54,644 nucleotides of DNA from positions 1-54,644 of the forward strand of contig NZ_JAIQZJ010000010.1 of the NCBI RefSeq assembly GCF_020073815.1, written 5' to 3'. Positions 31,221 through 42,353 of the stretch are shown here, piece by piece (positions within the stretch are counted from its first letter, which is position 1; each line of letters opens with the position of its first letter). Below the pieces are notes generated by a model. It made no database searches and was not told the origin of the DNA. It saw only the letters and a list, made by a program, of their open reading frames with translations. The position numbers and the translations under genes are program-made. This stretch comes from Nocardioides mangrovi (GTDB lineage Bacteria; Actinomycetota; Actinomycetes; Propionibacteriales; Nocardioidaceae).

Positions 31221-32303
31221 ATGACCATCCGCGTCGCCCAGGTCGCCACCGGCAACGCCGGCCGGCTGACCCTCCGCCAGCTCATCACCGACGACCGCTT
31301 CGAGCTCGTGGCGGTGAGCACCACGAACGCCGACAAGGTCGGCGCGGACGCGGGCGAGCTCGCCGGCCTCGACGTGCGCACCGGCGTCGTGGCCGTGGGC
31401 AGCACGGACGAGCTGATCGAGGCGCGACCCGAGGTCGTCGTCTACTGCGCGATGGGCGACACCCGGCCGGTCGAGGCGACCCAGGACGTCCGCCGGCTCC
31501 TGGCGGCCGGCATCGACGTCGTCGGGTCGGCGCCCGGGACGCTGCAGTTCCCGACGGGCACGCTGCCGGAGAAGGTGATCGAGAAGGTCGAGGAGGCCGC
31601 GCGGGCCGGCGGCTCCACCGTCTACATCACCGGCGTCGACCCCGGCTTCGCCAGCGACCTCGTGCCCCTCGCCCTGGCCAGCACCTGCCAGCGCGTCGAG
31701 CAGATCCGCTGCTACGAGCTGGCGGACTACGCGACGTACGACGGCGCCGAGGTGATGTTCGACCTCATGGGCTTCGGCAAGCCGGTCGACGAGACGCCGA
31801 TGCTCTTCCTGCCCGGCGTGCTCGGCTTCGCCTGGGGGACGGCGATCCGGATGATGGCCGCCGGGCTCGGCATCGAGGTCGACGAGATCGTGGAGTTCTG
31901 GGAGGCCGAACCGGCGCCCGAGTCCTACGACATCGCCGCCGGCCGGATCGAGCAGGGCACCATCGCCGCCCTGCACTTCTCGATCACCGGCATGGTCGCC
32001 GGCCACCCGGCGATCGTCGTCGAGCACGTCACCCGCACCCGCGACGACCTGCGCCCCGACTGGGCGCGCCCGACCTCCGGCGGCGGTGCCTATCGCGTCG
32101 AGATCACCGGCGAGCCGTCGTACGTCGTCGACATCGTGCCGAGCAGCGAGCACGGCGACCACAACCACGCCGCGATCGTCGCGGCCTGCGGTCGGATCGT
32201 GAACGCCATCCCCGACGTCCACGCAGCCGCTCCCGGCATCGTCACCACCCTCGACCTCCCGCTGCCGACGGGTCGGGGGACCTACGCCGCGCCCACCCGC
32301 TGA
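31221..32303 (+). CDS. DapB-like NAD(P)-dependent dehydrogenase
   Basis: A 360-residue protein with an N-terminal Rossmann fold (VAQVATGNAGRLTLRQLI, residues 5-22) like dihydrodipicolinate reductase, and the longer C-terminal part found in 2,4-diaminopentanoate dehydrogenase-type proteins (VDPGFASDLVPLALAS, ISWxx-free HFSITGMVAGHPAIVVEHVTR). It is not a true DapB: length and C-terminus differ, and no lysine pathway gene is near. I recall such proteins in sterol and terpenoid catabolic clusters of actinobacteria. ATG 31221 lies 14 bases from the KstR-like palindrome. Its 3' end overlaps the convergent histidine kinase by 22 bases. Confidence 0.78.
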   Translation: MTIRVAQVATGNAGRLTLRQLITDDRFELVAVSTTNADKVGADAGELAGLDVRTGVVAVGSTDELIEARPEVVVYCAMGDTRPVEATQDVRRLLAAGIDVVGSAPGTLQFPTGTLPEKVIEKVEEAARAGGSTVYITGVDPGFASDLVPLALASTCQRVEQIRCYELADYATYDGAEVMFDLMGFGKPVDETPMLFLPGVLGFAWGTAIRMMAAGLGIEVDEIVEFWEAEPAPESYDIAAGRIEQGTIAALHFSITGMVAGHPAIVVEHVTRTRDDLRPDWARPTSGGGAYRVEITGEPSYVVDIVPSSEHGDHNHAAIVAACGRIVNAIPDVHAAAPGIVTTLDLPLPTGRGTYAAPTR

Positions 32304-33964
32304 GGCACCCGGAGCGGCAGGACCACGTCGAAGGTGCTCCCTCGCCCGACCTCGCTGGCCAGGGAGATCGAACCGCCCATGAGGTCGATCAGCTCCTTGC
32401 AGATGGCCAGGCCGAGCCCGCTGCCCTCGTAGCGACGCGTCGCCGACCCGTCGACCTGGGTGAAGGAGGAGAACACCGACACCTGGTCGGACTCGCGGAT
32501 CCCGATGCCGGTGTCCGTCACCGTGATCCGCACGCACCGGTCGTCGTCCGCCGGTCGCGCCTCGACGGACACCCGGCCCTCGTGGGTGAACTTCACGGCG
32601 TTGTCGACGAGGTTGCCGATCACCTGCGCGACGCGCACCGGGTCGCCGGTCACGCTCCGCGGCAGGTCGGGGTGGATCTCGCGGCTGAGCTCGACGGACC
32701 TGGCCTGGGCGTCGGCGAGGCGGCCGGCGACGATGTCGTCGAGCACCTCGGCGAGGTCGAAGTCCACGGACTGCAGGGTGACCTGACCGGCCTCGACGCG
32801 GGAGAAGTCGAGGAGGCTCTCGAGGAGCGTCATCAGGCGCTGGCCGGCGCGCTGCATCCGGGCGAGGAGGCGCAGCTGGGGCTCGGTCATCGGGGTGTCC
32901 TCGAGCAGCTCGCTCGCGGCGAGCACGGTGGTGAGCGGGGTGCGCAGCTCGTGGCTCATGTTGGCGAGGAACATCGACTTGGCCTCGGAGGCCGCCAGCG
33001 CGTGGTCGCGCGCCAGCGCGAGCTCGCGCCGCGACCGGTCCTCGGAGATCAGCAGGCGTCCGGTGCGGACGAAGGCGAGCACGATCAGCAGGATCGTGCC
33101 GACGAAGAGCTGGAGCGGCTGGTCGGGTTGGTCCCGCAGGTCGGCGGACAGCTCGAGTGCCGGCGGGACCAGGAGCGGGCACACCGCGACCACCAGCTGG
33201 GAGATCCATCGGGCGCTGGTCGGTCGGTCGGCCTCGTCGATCCGGTGGCCGCCGCGCCATGCGGCCGTGGCGATGAGCGCCGGCGCGACCATCCAGGCGA
33301 CGTCGAGCACCATCGAGGCGTCGTGGTCGTCGACGACCAGGTAGCCGACGTCCGCGCCGAGCCAGAGGACCACGCCGACGGCGAGCCACGGGTCGATCGC
33401 GGCGCGGGCACGAGGGCTCAGCAGGACCCGCACGACCAGGGCGAAGAGGAACGCGTCGAGCACCGGGTAGGTCGCCCAGGTCACCCGGTCCAGCGCCGAG
33501 GCCGTGGAGTCGGCGACGATGTCCGCGATCGAGATCCGCCAGAAGACCAGCAGGCTGACGACCGCGATGGTGAGCGCGTCGACGACGAAGTCCAGGTCGA
33601 CCCCACCCGCCGGCCGGCTGCGCGCCAGGACGATCCACAGCGCCGACCCCAGGAAGGCGTAGCTGAGCAGCCAGGCGGGATCGGCGACGGAGAGGTCGGT
33701 GTTGCCGCCCGCCCGGTCGACGACGGTCCACAGCACGTCACCCAGCGCGCTCAGCGAGAGGCCGATGGCGATCAGGCGCGGGACGAGGCGGCCCTCCCGT
33801 GGCCCGCGCTCGGCGCCGATCCACGCACCGATCGCGGCGGCGATCAGCGGACCGAGGTAGCACAGGTCCGCGACCGCAGCGCTCGACGTGGTGACGTAGA
33901 CGGCGGCGGCAACCCCCAGGGTCACCGCCACCAGGGTGCGCAGGGTCGCCGACCTCGGGGCCAC
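32282..33964 (-). CDS. Membrane sensor histidine kinase (orphan)
   Basis: A 560-residue kinase. The first 300 residues contain about eight to nine hydrophobic segments forming a membrane sensor similar to 7TM/MASE-like modules. Next comes a helix and the HisKA domain [21 protein letters not shown] with the phospho-accepting His at residue 338. The HATPase domain has the N-box (VIGNLVDNAVKFTHEG), G1 (VTDTGIGI) and G2 (GSGLGLAICKELIDLMGG). GTG 33964 is selected from several upstream in-frame options because TACGGT lies 6 nt before it. No response regulator gene is in this window. Confidence 0.85.
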   Translation of the reverse strand: MAPRSATLRTLVAVTLGVAAAVYVTTSSAAVADLCYLGPLIAAAIGAWIGAERGPREGRLVPRLIAIGLSLSALGDVLWTVVDRAGGNTDLSVADPAWLLSYAFLGSALWIVLARSRPAGGVDLDFVVDALTIAVVSLLVFWRISIADIVADSTASALDRVTWATYPVLDAFLFALVVRVLLSPRARAAIDPWLAVGVVLWLGADVGYLVVDDHDASMVLDVAWMVAPALIATAAWRGGHRIDEADRPTSARWISQLVVAVCPLLVPPALELSADLRDQPDQPLQLFVGTILLIVLAFVRTGRLLISEDRSRRELALARDHALAASEAKSMFLANMSHELRTPLTTVLAASELLEDTPMTEPQLRLLARMQRAGQRLMTLLESLLDFSRVEAGQVTLQSVDFDLAEVLDDIVAGRLADAQARSVELSREIHPDLPRSVTGDPVRVAQVIGNLVDNAVKFTHEGRVSVEARPADDDRCVRITVTDTGIGIRESDQVSVFSSFTQVDGSATRRYEGSGLGLAICKELIDLMGGSISLASEVGRGSTFDVVLPLRVPQRVGAA

Positions 33965-33970
33965 GGTCGC

Positions 33971-33976
33971 ACCGTA
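33971..33976 (-). promoter_or_regulatory. Leaderless -10 box TACGGT for the histidine kinase
   Basis: TACGGT on the minus strand, 6 nt before GTG 33964. Confidence 0.5.
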
Positions 33977-34084
33977 CGCCCGCGAGAGCCCGCGTGTGGC
34001 GAGGTTGCGTTTGTCGTCGGCCGCGTCGGGGCACTGAGCGGACGGGCGCCGTACGAACGGCGCACGAACAGGGAGGACCTTGTC

Positions 34085-34171
34085 ATGCTGTGGACGATCC
34101 TGATCATCCTCGCGATCATCGCGCTCGTGCTCTTCATCCTCGGCCGGGTGCGTGGGGGCCGCGGCGTCTGA
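34085..34171 (+). CDS. 28-residue single-helix membrane peptide
   Basis: A very short gene between two histidine kinase genes. It reads MLWTILIILAIIALVLFILG then RVRGGRGV: one hydrophobic helix with a basic tail, giving an N-out or N-in single-pass membrane peptide. GGGAGGA at 34069-34075 is well placed before ATG 34085, the best Shine-Dalgarno in this neighbourhood, which argues it is translated. Tiny hydrophobic proteins of this type occur in actinobacteria without known function. Given the kinases on both sides, it could modulate a membrane sensor, but that is speculation. Confidence 0.6.
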   Translation: MLWTILIILAIIALVLFILGRVRGGRGV

Positions 34172-34182
34172 GCCGTTCGTCC

Positions 34183-35844
34183 TCACGAGACCGCCCGGAC
34201 CTCGACAGCGGCGGCGTCCTCCACGGGCAGCACGACCGTGAAGACGCTGCCGCGTCCGGGCTGGCTGCTGACGTCGATGCGGCCGCCGTGCGCCTCGACG
34301 ATCGTGCGGCTGATCGACAACCCGAGCCCGACGCCCTGGACCGCGCGGTGCGAGGCCTCCTCGGTCCGGAAGAAGTTGCGGAAGAGCTCGACCAGCTCGT
34401 CGGGGCGGATCCCGATCCCGCTGTCCGCGACCCGGATCTCGACCCGGTCGCTCAGCGCGTGTCCCTCCACCCGCACCCAGCCGTCGGGCTGGGTGTACTT
34501 CACGGCGTTCGACACCAGGTTGTCGAGCACCTGGGCCATCCGCACCGGGTCCACGGTCATGGGCAGGCTGGTGGGCAGGTCCGCGGAGAGCTGGACGCCC
34601 GCGGCGTCGGCCGCCGGCATCGCCGACTCGGCGGCCTCCCGGGCCAGCATGGCCAGGTCGGCCGGGACCGGACGGATCCGCAGCTCGCCGGCGGCGACCT
34701 GGGCGGCCTGGAGCAGGTCCTCGACCAGCGTCTTGAGCCGCGCCGTGTTGCGGGCGATCACCTCCACCTGGCGACGCATCGGCTCGGGCACGTCGTCCTG
34801 CTCGGCGAGCATCGTCACGTAGCCGTAGATCGAGGTCAGCGGCGTGCGGAGCTCGTGCGAGACCAGCGCGATGAAGTCGTCCTTGACGGTCAGGGCGCGC
34901 ATCAGGTCGGTGACGTCCTTGTAGGCCAGCACCGCCCCGGTCCGCTCACCCGTGCCGTCGACGACCTGACGGGCCGAGACCGACAGCGCCCGTCGCGTGC
35001 GCGGGTCGGCCCCGACCCAGATCCGGAAGTCGTCGAACTCGGCGCCTCCAGCGGCCGCGGTGCTGGGCAGCGCGAGCATCGGCAACGGCGTACGTGCGTC
35101 CTGGTCGTAGACGTGCTCGGGCAGGCCGCGGCCCCGGCCTGAGGGGTACTTGGCGGCGTCGATCGACTCCTGGCGCCGGTTGCGCAGCCGGACCCCGCCG
35201 TCCTCGTCCAGCAGCACCAGGCCGACGTCGACGGCCTCGACGATGGCGTCGGTGTCGCGCCGCTGGTCGGCGAGGGCCTGGAGCGCGCGCTGCGCCTCCG
35301 CGCGCTGCTGCTCGGCCTCCTCCTGTGCGCGGCGCGCGGTGTCGAGGCCGACGGCGATGGCCACGACGGCCATCATCGCGACGAAGGGCAGCGAGGCGAG
35401 CTGGACCGCGGTCTGGTCGGTGTTGCCGTGGACGAGGGTGCCCGGCAGCGTGACGAGCACGGTCGTCGACAGGCCGGCCCGCCAGACCGCCCTCCAGCGC
35501 AGCTGGCGCCCGAGCCACATGGCGGGCAGCACCACCAGGGGGAGCGTCCCGACGTCGAGGTCGAGCGCGGAGATCCCGATCAGGGCGAGGTCGACGTTGG
35601 CGAGCACCCGGATCATGACGCCGACGTCGCGGACCCGCGGCGTGACGACCAGGACCGCGGCGAGGCTGAGGATCGAGAGCCGGAGCGACCAGAGGGCGGC
35701 GCTGTGTCCGCCGATGCTCATCGGGTGCTCGCCGACGAGGGCGAGGTGCAGGAGCAGGACGAAGCCGAGCTGGACGGCCCGGGGATCGGGCTCGCCACCC
35801 AACCAGAAGAGACGCTGCGCCAGCGTCGCGATCCTCGGTGTCAT
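34183..35844 (-). CDS. Membrane PAS-like sensor histidine kinase (orphan)
   Basis: A 553-residue kinase. About six hydrophobic segments (residues 20-170) are followed by a coiled coil ([25 protein letters not shown]) and a PAS domain ([23 protein letters not shown] to [15 protein letters not shown]). The HisKA box [20 protein letters not shown] has His at residue 330, and the ATPase boxes are [29 protein letters not shown] and [21 protein letters not shown] 35844 has AAGGAG eight bases upstream. The PAS domain could sense a soluble cue while the membrane part senses the envelope. No partner response regulator is nearby. Confidence 0.87.
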   Translation of the reverse strand: MTPRIATLAQRLFWLGGEPDPRAVQLGFVLLLHLALVGEHPMSIGGHSAALWSLRLSILSLAAVLVVTPRVRDVGVMIRVLANVDLALIGISALDLDVGTLPLVVLPAMWLGRQLRWRAVWRAGLSTTVLVTLPGTLVHGNTDQTAVQLASLPFVAMMAVVAIAVGLDTARRAQEEAEQQRAEAQRALQALADQRRDTDAIVEAVDVGLVLLDEDGGVRLRNRRQESIDAAKYPSGRGRGLPEHVYDQDARTPLPMLALPSTAAAGGAEFDDFRIWVGADPRTRRALSVSARQVVDGTGERTGAVLAYKDVTDLMRALTVKDDFIALVSHELRTPLTSIYGYVTMLAEQDDVPEPMRRQVEVIARNTARLKTLVEDLLQAAQVAAGELRIRPVPADLAMLAREAAESAMPAADAAGVQLSADLPTSLPMTVDPVRMAQVLDNLVSNAVKYTQPDGWVRVEGHALSDRVEIRVADSGIGIRPDELVELFRNFFRTEEASHRAVQGVGLGLSISRTIVEAHGGRIDVSSQPGRGSVFTVVLPVEDAAAVEVRAVS

Positions 35845-35977
35845 GGCACCGTCTCCTTCCGGGCGCCCCTGTCATCCGCCCTCCAGACCTCCTATCGGCA
35901 GGCGGAGCCGATGCGAGATGAGTTTCCGGACAGAGAGCGACATCGGTCCCGGTCCGGAGCGGACCGCTCGGGCTGGA

Positions 35978-35983
35978 TACCGT
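35978..35983 (+). promoter_or_regulatory. Leaderless -10 box TACCGT for the YyaL/DUF255 gene
   Basis: TACCGT lies 6 nt before GTG 35990. Confidence 0.55.
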
Positions 35984-35989
35984 GGCGCG

Positions 35990-37962
<1,973 letters not shown>

Positions 37963-37966
<4 letters not shown>

Positions 37967-38439
37967 GCGACCTGCTCGGCGTCGAGGTGGCACAGCAGGT
38001 TGGCGGAGAACCGGTCGCCCATCTGGTCGACCACCGAGCCCATCGCCTTGCGCACGGCGCCGCCCGACGCGCGCGGCAACGGGAGGTCGAGGGTGATCCG
38101 CAGGGACGTCTCGAGGCGGGTGCCCTGCTCGGCCTCGTCGAGGGAGTACCAGCCCTCGACACCGGCCCGCTCGGCGACGCCGTCCGGCGGGTCGTGGCGG
38201 AACTCGATGCGACTCGGCTCGTCGTAGGTCATCCGCTCGGTGAACTCCGGCGCCAGCCCGACGCCGAGGACCTTGAGCCCGCTGAGCTCCCAGCGCCAGT
38301 GGCCGCCGTCCTCGGTGATCCGCTTGGCGAAGGGCGTCATCCGCGCCACCAGCCCGGGATCGGTGAGCACGGCCCAGATCCGGTCGCGGGGCGCGGTGAT
38401 GACGGCGACGGCGTGCGTCTCGGCGGAGAACTGGCCCAT
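37963..38439 (-). CDS. SRPBCC family (polyketide cyclase/START-like) protein
   Basis: A 158-residue helix-grip protein. [31 protein letters not shown] is the opening strand and helices, [23 protein letters not shown] the central sheet, and [26 protein letters not shown] the long C-terminal helix. Such proteins bind hydrophobic ligands in a deep cavity. No partner enzyme is evident. The downstream end overlaps the YyaL stop on the other strand. The ArsR-type gene lies 40 bases upstream on the same strand, and the two may be co-transcribed. Confidence 0.82.
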
Positions 38440-38479
38440 GACCGCACGGTGACCGCTGGCCGCGCGGCTGAAACCCGGC

Positions 38480-39466
38480 TCACCCGGCGGCGCGCACCAG
38501 CTCGTCGCCGAGCCCGGACCGCAGGTAGAGCACCGAGCGCCCGTGCCGGGCCGAGCTGAGCAGTCCGGCGTCGCGCATCGCCCGGAGGTGCTGGTTGACC
38601 GCGCTGGTCGTGACGCCCAGCCGCACCGCGAGCTCGGTCGACGACGCGGGGGAGTCGAGCAGCCCGAGCAGGCGGGCGCGGACCTCGCCGACCAGTCCCG
38701 CCAGGGCCCGCGGCGCCGCGGGACGGTCGCTCTCCCAGAGGGTGCCGGCGCCGCGCGCGCCGTACAGGATCAACGGCGGCTCGTCGGCGGAGATCGGGGC
38801 GGTCGCGTTGCGGGTGAAGAGCGAGGGCGCAAGGGTGAGCCCGGCGCCGGCAGTGGTGCGACGGAAGCCGACCTTCGAGGTCATCTCGACCCGGACGACC
38901 GGGTCCGGGTCGTCGACCAGCCGGATCCGCGGCGAGAGGTCGAGGAACATCGCGGCCAGGCCCTCGCGCGCGATGGTGCGCCCGCGGAAGACGATGTCGG
39001 CCTCGAGGACCGTGCGCATCCGCGGCCACCACGGCTCGAAGCAGGCGGTCCAGTACGCCGCGAGCGCGCGGGTGATCCGGCGGAGCACGTGGTCGCGTCG
39101 GCCCCGGAGCACCGCGGGTCGGGTGGCCGGATCGGGATGCACCTCGGCGATGTCGTCGCGGACGACGTCCAGGGGCGTCTCGGCGAGCGCGGCGAGCTCG
39201 TCGTCGAAGCGGGTGAGGGGCGACCACGGCCGCGGGGTCAGGAAGTCGGGCGTCCAGAGCTGCTCGTTGGTGAGGGCCAGCAGCATCTCGCCGTCGAGCG
39301 CCGCGCGGGCGGCCGCGGTGCGGTGCAGCCAGGGCAGCTGGAGCGGGTAGCGACCCGGCTCGCGCCAGGTGCGCAGCGACAGCGCGAGCTCGTTCATCGG
39401 GGACAGTGCGAAGCGGACCTCGCCGAGGTCGGCACCGGCCAGCTCGTACTCGATCAGCCCGACCAT
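38480..39466 (-). CDS. ArsR-type HTH regulator with DUF5937 N-terminal domain
   Basis: A 328-residue protein. Residues 1-240 match the DUF5937 pattern common in actinobacteria (VRFALSPMNELALSLRTWREPGRYPLQLPWL). Residues 250-328 are a winged helix: LLGLLDSPASSTELAVRLGVTTSAVNQHLRAMRDAGLLSSARHGRSVLYLRS. Such regulators usually lie divergent from an MFS transporter, exactly as here (MFS gene at 39523), suggesting that it represses that exporter. ATG 39466 has TAGCGT 8 nt upstream (39475-39480), slightly longer than the usual gap. Confidence 0.85.
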   Translation of the reverse strand: MVGLIEYELAGADLGEVRFALSPMNELALSLRTWREPGRYPLQLPWLHRTAAARAALDGEMLLALTNEQLWTPDFLTPRPWSPLTRFDDELAALAETPLDVVRDDIAEVHPDPATRPAVLRGRRDHVLRRITRALAAYWTACFEPWWPRMRTVLEADIVFRGRTIAREGLAAMFLDLSPRIRLVDDPDPVVRVEMTSKVGFRRTTAGAGLTLAPSLFTRNATAPISADEPPLILYGARGAGTLWESDRPAAPRALAGLVGEVRARLLGLLDSPASSTELAVRLGVTTSAVNQHLRAMRDAGLLSSARHGRSVLYLRSGLGDELVRAAG

Positions 39467-39522
39467 GAAGCATCACGCTACATCGTTGGTGGCGGCCCCG
39501 AACGCCGTGGGAGAACTCTCTC

Positions 39523-40662
39523 GTGGTCCTCCCCGCCGAACCCGTGCATCGCTCGCTGACGCTGACGACCGCCTCCGCGTCGCTCGCGACGGGGCTCTTC
39601 TACAGCGTCAGCGCGCTCTACTTCACCCGGGTCATCGGACTCGCGCCGACCACCGTCGGCCTCGGCCTCACGGTCGCCGGGGCGGTGGGCGTGCTGGCCT
39701 CGTTCCTGGGCGGGTACGCCGCCGACCGGGTCGGCGCGGACCGGCTGCAGCTCGGGGCCAACGCGGTCCAGGGACTGGCGATGCTCGCCTACGTCTTCGC
39801 CGGGTCGACCCTCGCCTTCGTCCTGGTCGCCGCCGTGGCGGTCGGCAGCCGGAGCCTCCAGGGCTCGGCCAAGGCCGCGCTCCAGGCGCGCTGGTTCACG
39901 GGTGCCGACCGCGTCGAGGTGCGGGCCCGGCTGCGGGTGGTCACGAACGTCTTCATCGGCCTCGGCACGGTGCTCGCCGCGCTCGCGCTGCTGGTCGACA
40001 CCGCGGCGGCGTACCGCACCACGATGGTCGTCGTCGCGGCGCTCCTCGTCGCCTCGACGGTCCCCCTGCTCGGGCTCCGGCGCGTCCTCGGCTTCGGGTC
40101 GGTGATGGACGTCCACCTCGACCCGGGGCGGGTGCGCGGCCGCTCGCCGTTGCGCGACCGCACGTACGTCGCCACCGTCGTGCTGACGTCGGTGATCGCC
40201 ATGCAGTTCAGCATGACCAGCGTCGGCGTACCGCTGTGGATCGTGACGCGCACCGAGGCGCCCACCGTGGTGATCTCGGTGCTGCTCGTGCTCAACACGG
40301 TGATCGTCGCGCTCTTCCAGGTGCGCGCCGCGCGGGGCACCCACGAGGTGGCGGTCGCCGGTCGGACGGTCCGGCGCGGCAGCCTGCTGCTCGCCGCGGC
40401 CTGTCTGCTCTACGGCGCCGCCGGCAGCGTCGGTGCGGTCGCCGCGGTGGCGCTGCTCGTGGTCGCCGAGCTGTTCGGCACGTGGGCGGAGATCTGGTGC
40501 GAGGCCGGCGGCTGGGGGCTGGCCTTCGAGCTGGCCGACCCCGCGAGCGCCGGTGCCTACCAGGGCCTCACGCAGACCGGCTACGCCCTCGCCGCCATGG
40601 TCGCCCCGGCGCTGGTGACGGCGACCGCAACAGGGAGAGGGGAGGTCTCCCTGACGGCCTGA
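39523..40662 (+). CDS. MFS transporter, apparently shortened at the C-terminus
   Basis: A 379-residue permease with about eleven membrane segments. Recognisable parts are LATGLFYSVSALYFTRVIGLAPTTVGLGLTVAG (TM1-2), FLGGYAADRVGADR (motif A) and the second half around TYVATVVLTSVIAMQFSMTSVGVPLWIV. It ends abruptly within AAMVAPALVTATATGRGEVSLTA, where relatives, as I recall, continue with a twelfth helix. A short inverted repeat (AGGGAGA/TCTCCCT, 40632-40652) sits in the last codons. Loss of the final helix by a local deletion is likely. The divergent DUF5937/ArsR regulator probably controls it. Start GTG 39523. Confidence 0.75.
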   Translation: MVLPAEPVHRSLTLTTASASLATGLFYSVSALYFTRVIGLAPTTVGLGLTVAGAVGVLASFLGGYAADRVGADRLQLGANAVQGLAMLAYVFAGSTLAFVLVAAVAVGSRSLQGSAKAALQARWFTGADRVEVRARLRVVTNVFIGLGTVLAALALLVDTAAAYRTTMVVVAALLVASTVPLLGLRRVLGFGSVMDVHLDPGRVRGRSPLRDRTYVATVVLTSVIAMQFSMTSVGVPLWIVTRTEAPTVVISVLLVLNTVIVALFQVRAARGTHEVAVAGRTVRRGSLLLAAACLLYGAAGSVGAVAAVALLVVAELFGTWAEIWCEAGGWGLAFELADPASAGAYQGLTQTGYALAAMVAPALVTATATGRGEVSLTA

Positions 40663-40670
40663 CGTCGTTG

Positions 40671-42239
40671 TCAGGCGATCGTGAACCGGCTCACCTGGAC
40701 CCGGAGGTCGCCCGACATGCGGGCCAGCTCCTCGATCGCGGAGAGCGTCTGGTTGACGGCCTGGGTCGTCGAGTCCGCCGCCGTCGCCACCGAGGTGATG
40801 TTGGTGGCGATCTCGCCCGAGCCGGTCGAGGCGTCGGCGACGTTGCGCGACATCTCGTTGGTGGTCGCGGTCTGCTCCTCCACGGCCGAGGCGATGGTCA
40901 GCTGGTAGTCGTTGATCGACCCGATGATGGCCGCGACCTCACCGATCGCGGCGACCGCGCCGGTGGTGTCGTTCTGGATCGCCTCGACGCGGCGGGCGAT
41001 GTCCTCGGTGGCGCGGGCGGTCTCCTGGGCGAGCTCCTTGACCTCGTTGGCGACGACGGCGAAGCCCTTGCCGGCCTCGCCGGCCCGGGCGGCCTCGATG
41101 GTCGCGTTGAGCGCGAGGAGGTTGGTCTGCTCGGCGATGGAGGTGATCGTCTTGACGACCGCGCCGATCTCCTCCGAGGAGGTGCCGAGCTTGCCGACGG
41201 TCTCGTTGGTCTTCTCCACCATGGAGACGGCCTCGGAGGCGACGCGGGCGGCGTCGTTGGCGGACTGGGCGATCTCGCGGATCGAGGCGCTCATCTCCTC
41301 CGAGCCGGCCGCGACCGTCTGCACGTTGCGGGAGACCTCGTCGGCCGCACCGGAGACGACACCGGCCTGGACCGAGGTCTCCTCGGCACCGGCGGCGATC
41401 TGGTGCGAGGACGCCGAGAGCTCCTCCGAGGCGGCCGCGACGGCGTCCGCCGATCCGGCGACCGTGCGCACGATCGCGCTCACGGACTCGATGCTCTCGT
41501 TGAAGGCCGTCTCGAGGTCACCGACGCAGCCGGTGCTCTCCTCGGGGAGCCGGTGCGTCAGGTCGCCGCGGGCGAAGCGCTGCAGGGCGTCGATGGCCGC
41601 TCGCAGCGGCACGACCAGGCTGCGGCTGATCAGCCAGGCGGCGGCAGAGGCGACGAGCAGGCCGAGGAGCGCGAAGAGCAGGATCTTGACCTTGAGGCTC
41701 TGAACCGTCGACAGGAGCGCGTCGGACGCGGACACCGAGTCCTTGCCGATGCTGTCGACGGCGTCGCCGAGCACGACGTCCATCTTGTCGTTGGCCTTCT
41801 GGATGTCCTCGGCCTTCGCGCGCTGGCCGTCCTGGTCGGTCGCGGCCGCGTCCACGAACTGCTTGATCGACGAGGTGTAGTCGGCGAAGGCCGCCTCGAT
41901 GTCGTCGATCCGCGCCTCGTCGTCGGGGTCGAGGTCGAGCTTGCGGAGGCCCGCGATCATGTCGGCGACCTGGCCCGTGTCGTCGTCGACGTCGGCCTGG
42001 GCCGACGACACGTCGGCGAAGGTCACGCCCTTGAAGGCGTCGACCTTGAGCTCGCTCGAGCGTCCGTCGAGCGACTGCAGGAGCGCGCGTGCATCGGCGT
42101 GCGCGCGGGCGCGCTCGGCGTCGTGCTCGACGCTTCCGGCGGCGACCCAGGCGACCGCGGTCACCAGGAGCGTCGACGACAGTGCGATGGCGGTGATGCC
42201 GGCGATCCTGCGGCCGACGGTCCAGCGGAAGTTCTTCAT
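40671..42239 (-). CDS. Methyl-accepting chemotaxis protein
   Basis: A 522-residue chemoreceptor. It has a short basic N-terminus and TM1 ([24 protein letters not shown], about 13-36), a four-helix-bundle outer domain (37-185, acidic, helical), TM2 ([20 protein letters not shown], about 188-207) and a HAMP region ([26 protein letters not shown]). The signalling coiled coil carries the conserved hairpin tip [36 protein letters not shown]. It would report ligand binding to a CheA/CheW array; no che or flagellar genes are in this window. ATG 42239 has GAGAGGA upstream. The 114-bp leader shows no riboswitch pattern that I could recognise. Confidence 0.9.
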   Translation of the reverse strand: MKNFRWTVGRRIAGITAIALSSTLLVTAVAWVAAGSVEHDAERARAHADARALLQSLDGRSSELKVDAFKGVTFADVSSAQADVDDDTGQVADMIAGLRKLDLDPDDEARIDDIEAAFADYTSSIKQFVDAAATDQDGQRAKAEDIQKANDKMDVVLGDAVDSIGKDSVSASDALLSTVQSLKVKILLFALLGLLVASAAAWLISRSLVVPLRAAIDALQRFARGDLTHRLPEESTGCVGDLETAFNESIESVSAIVRTVAGSADAVAAASEELSASSHQIAAGAEETSVQAGVVSGAADEVSRNVQTVAAGSEEMSASIREIAQSANDAARVASEAVSMVEKTNETVGKLGTSSEEIGAVVKTITSIAEQTNLLALNATIEAARAGEAGKGFAVVANEVKELAQETARATEDIARRVEAIQNDTTGAVAAIGEVAAIIGSINDYQLTIASAVEEQTATTNEMSRNVADASTGSGEIATNITSVATAADSTTQAVNQTLSAIEELARMSGDLRVQVSRFTIA

Positions 42240-42353
42240 GAGACTCGTCCTCTCGGTAGCCACACACCCCACTGCGCGCGGCTCCATGTCACGGGAGCCG
42301 ATCGGTCTGTACCCCGGATCACATGAGGAGGACGAAGGTAAAAATCCTCAGGT

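Noticed and set aside
42240..42353. Possible c-di-GMP riboswitch before the chemoreceptor gene
   Set aside because: The GEMM core and tetraloop receptor motifs could not be found on the reverse strand.
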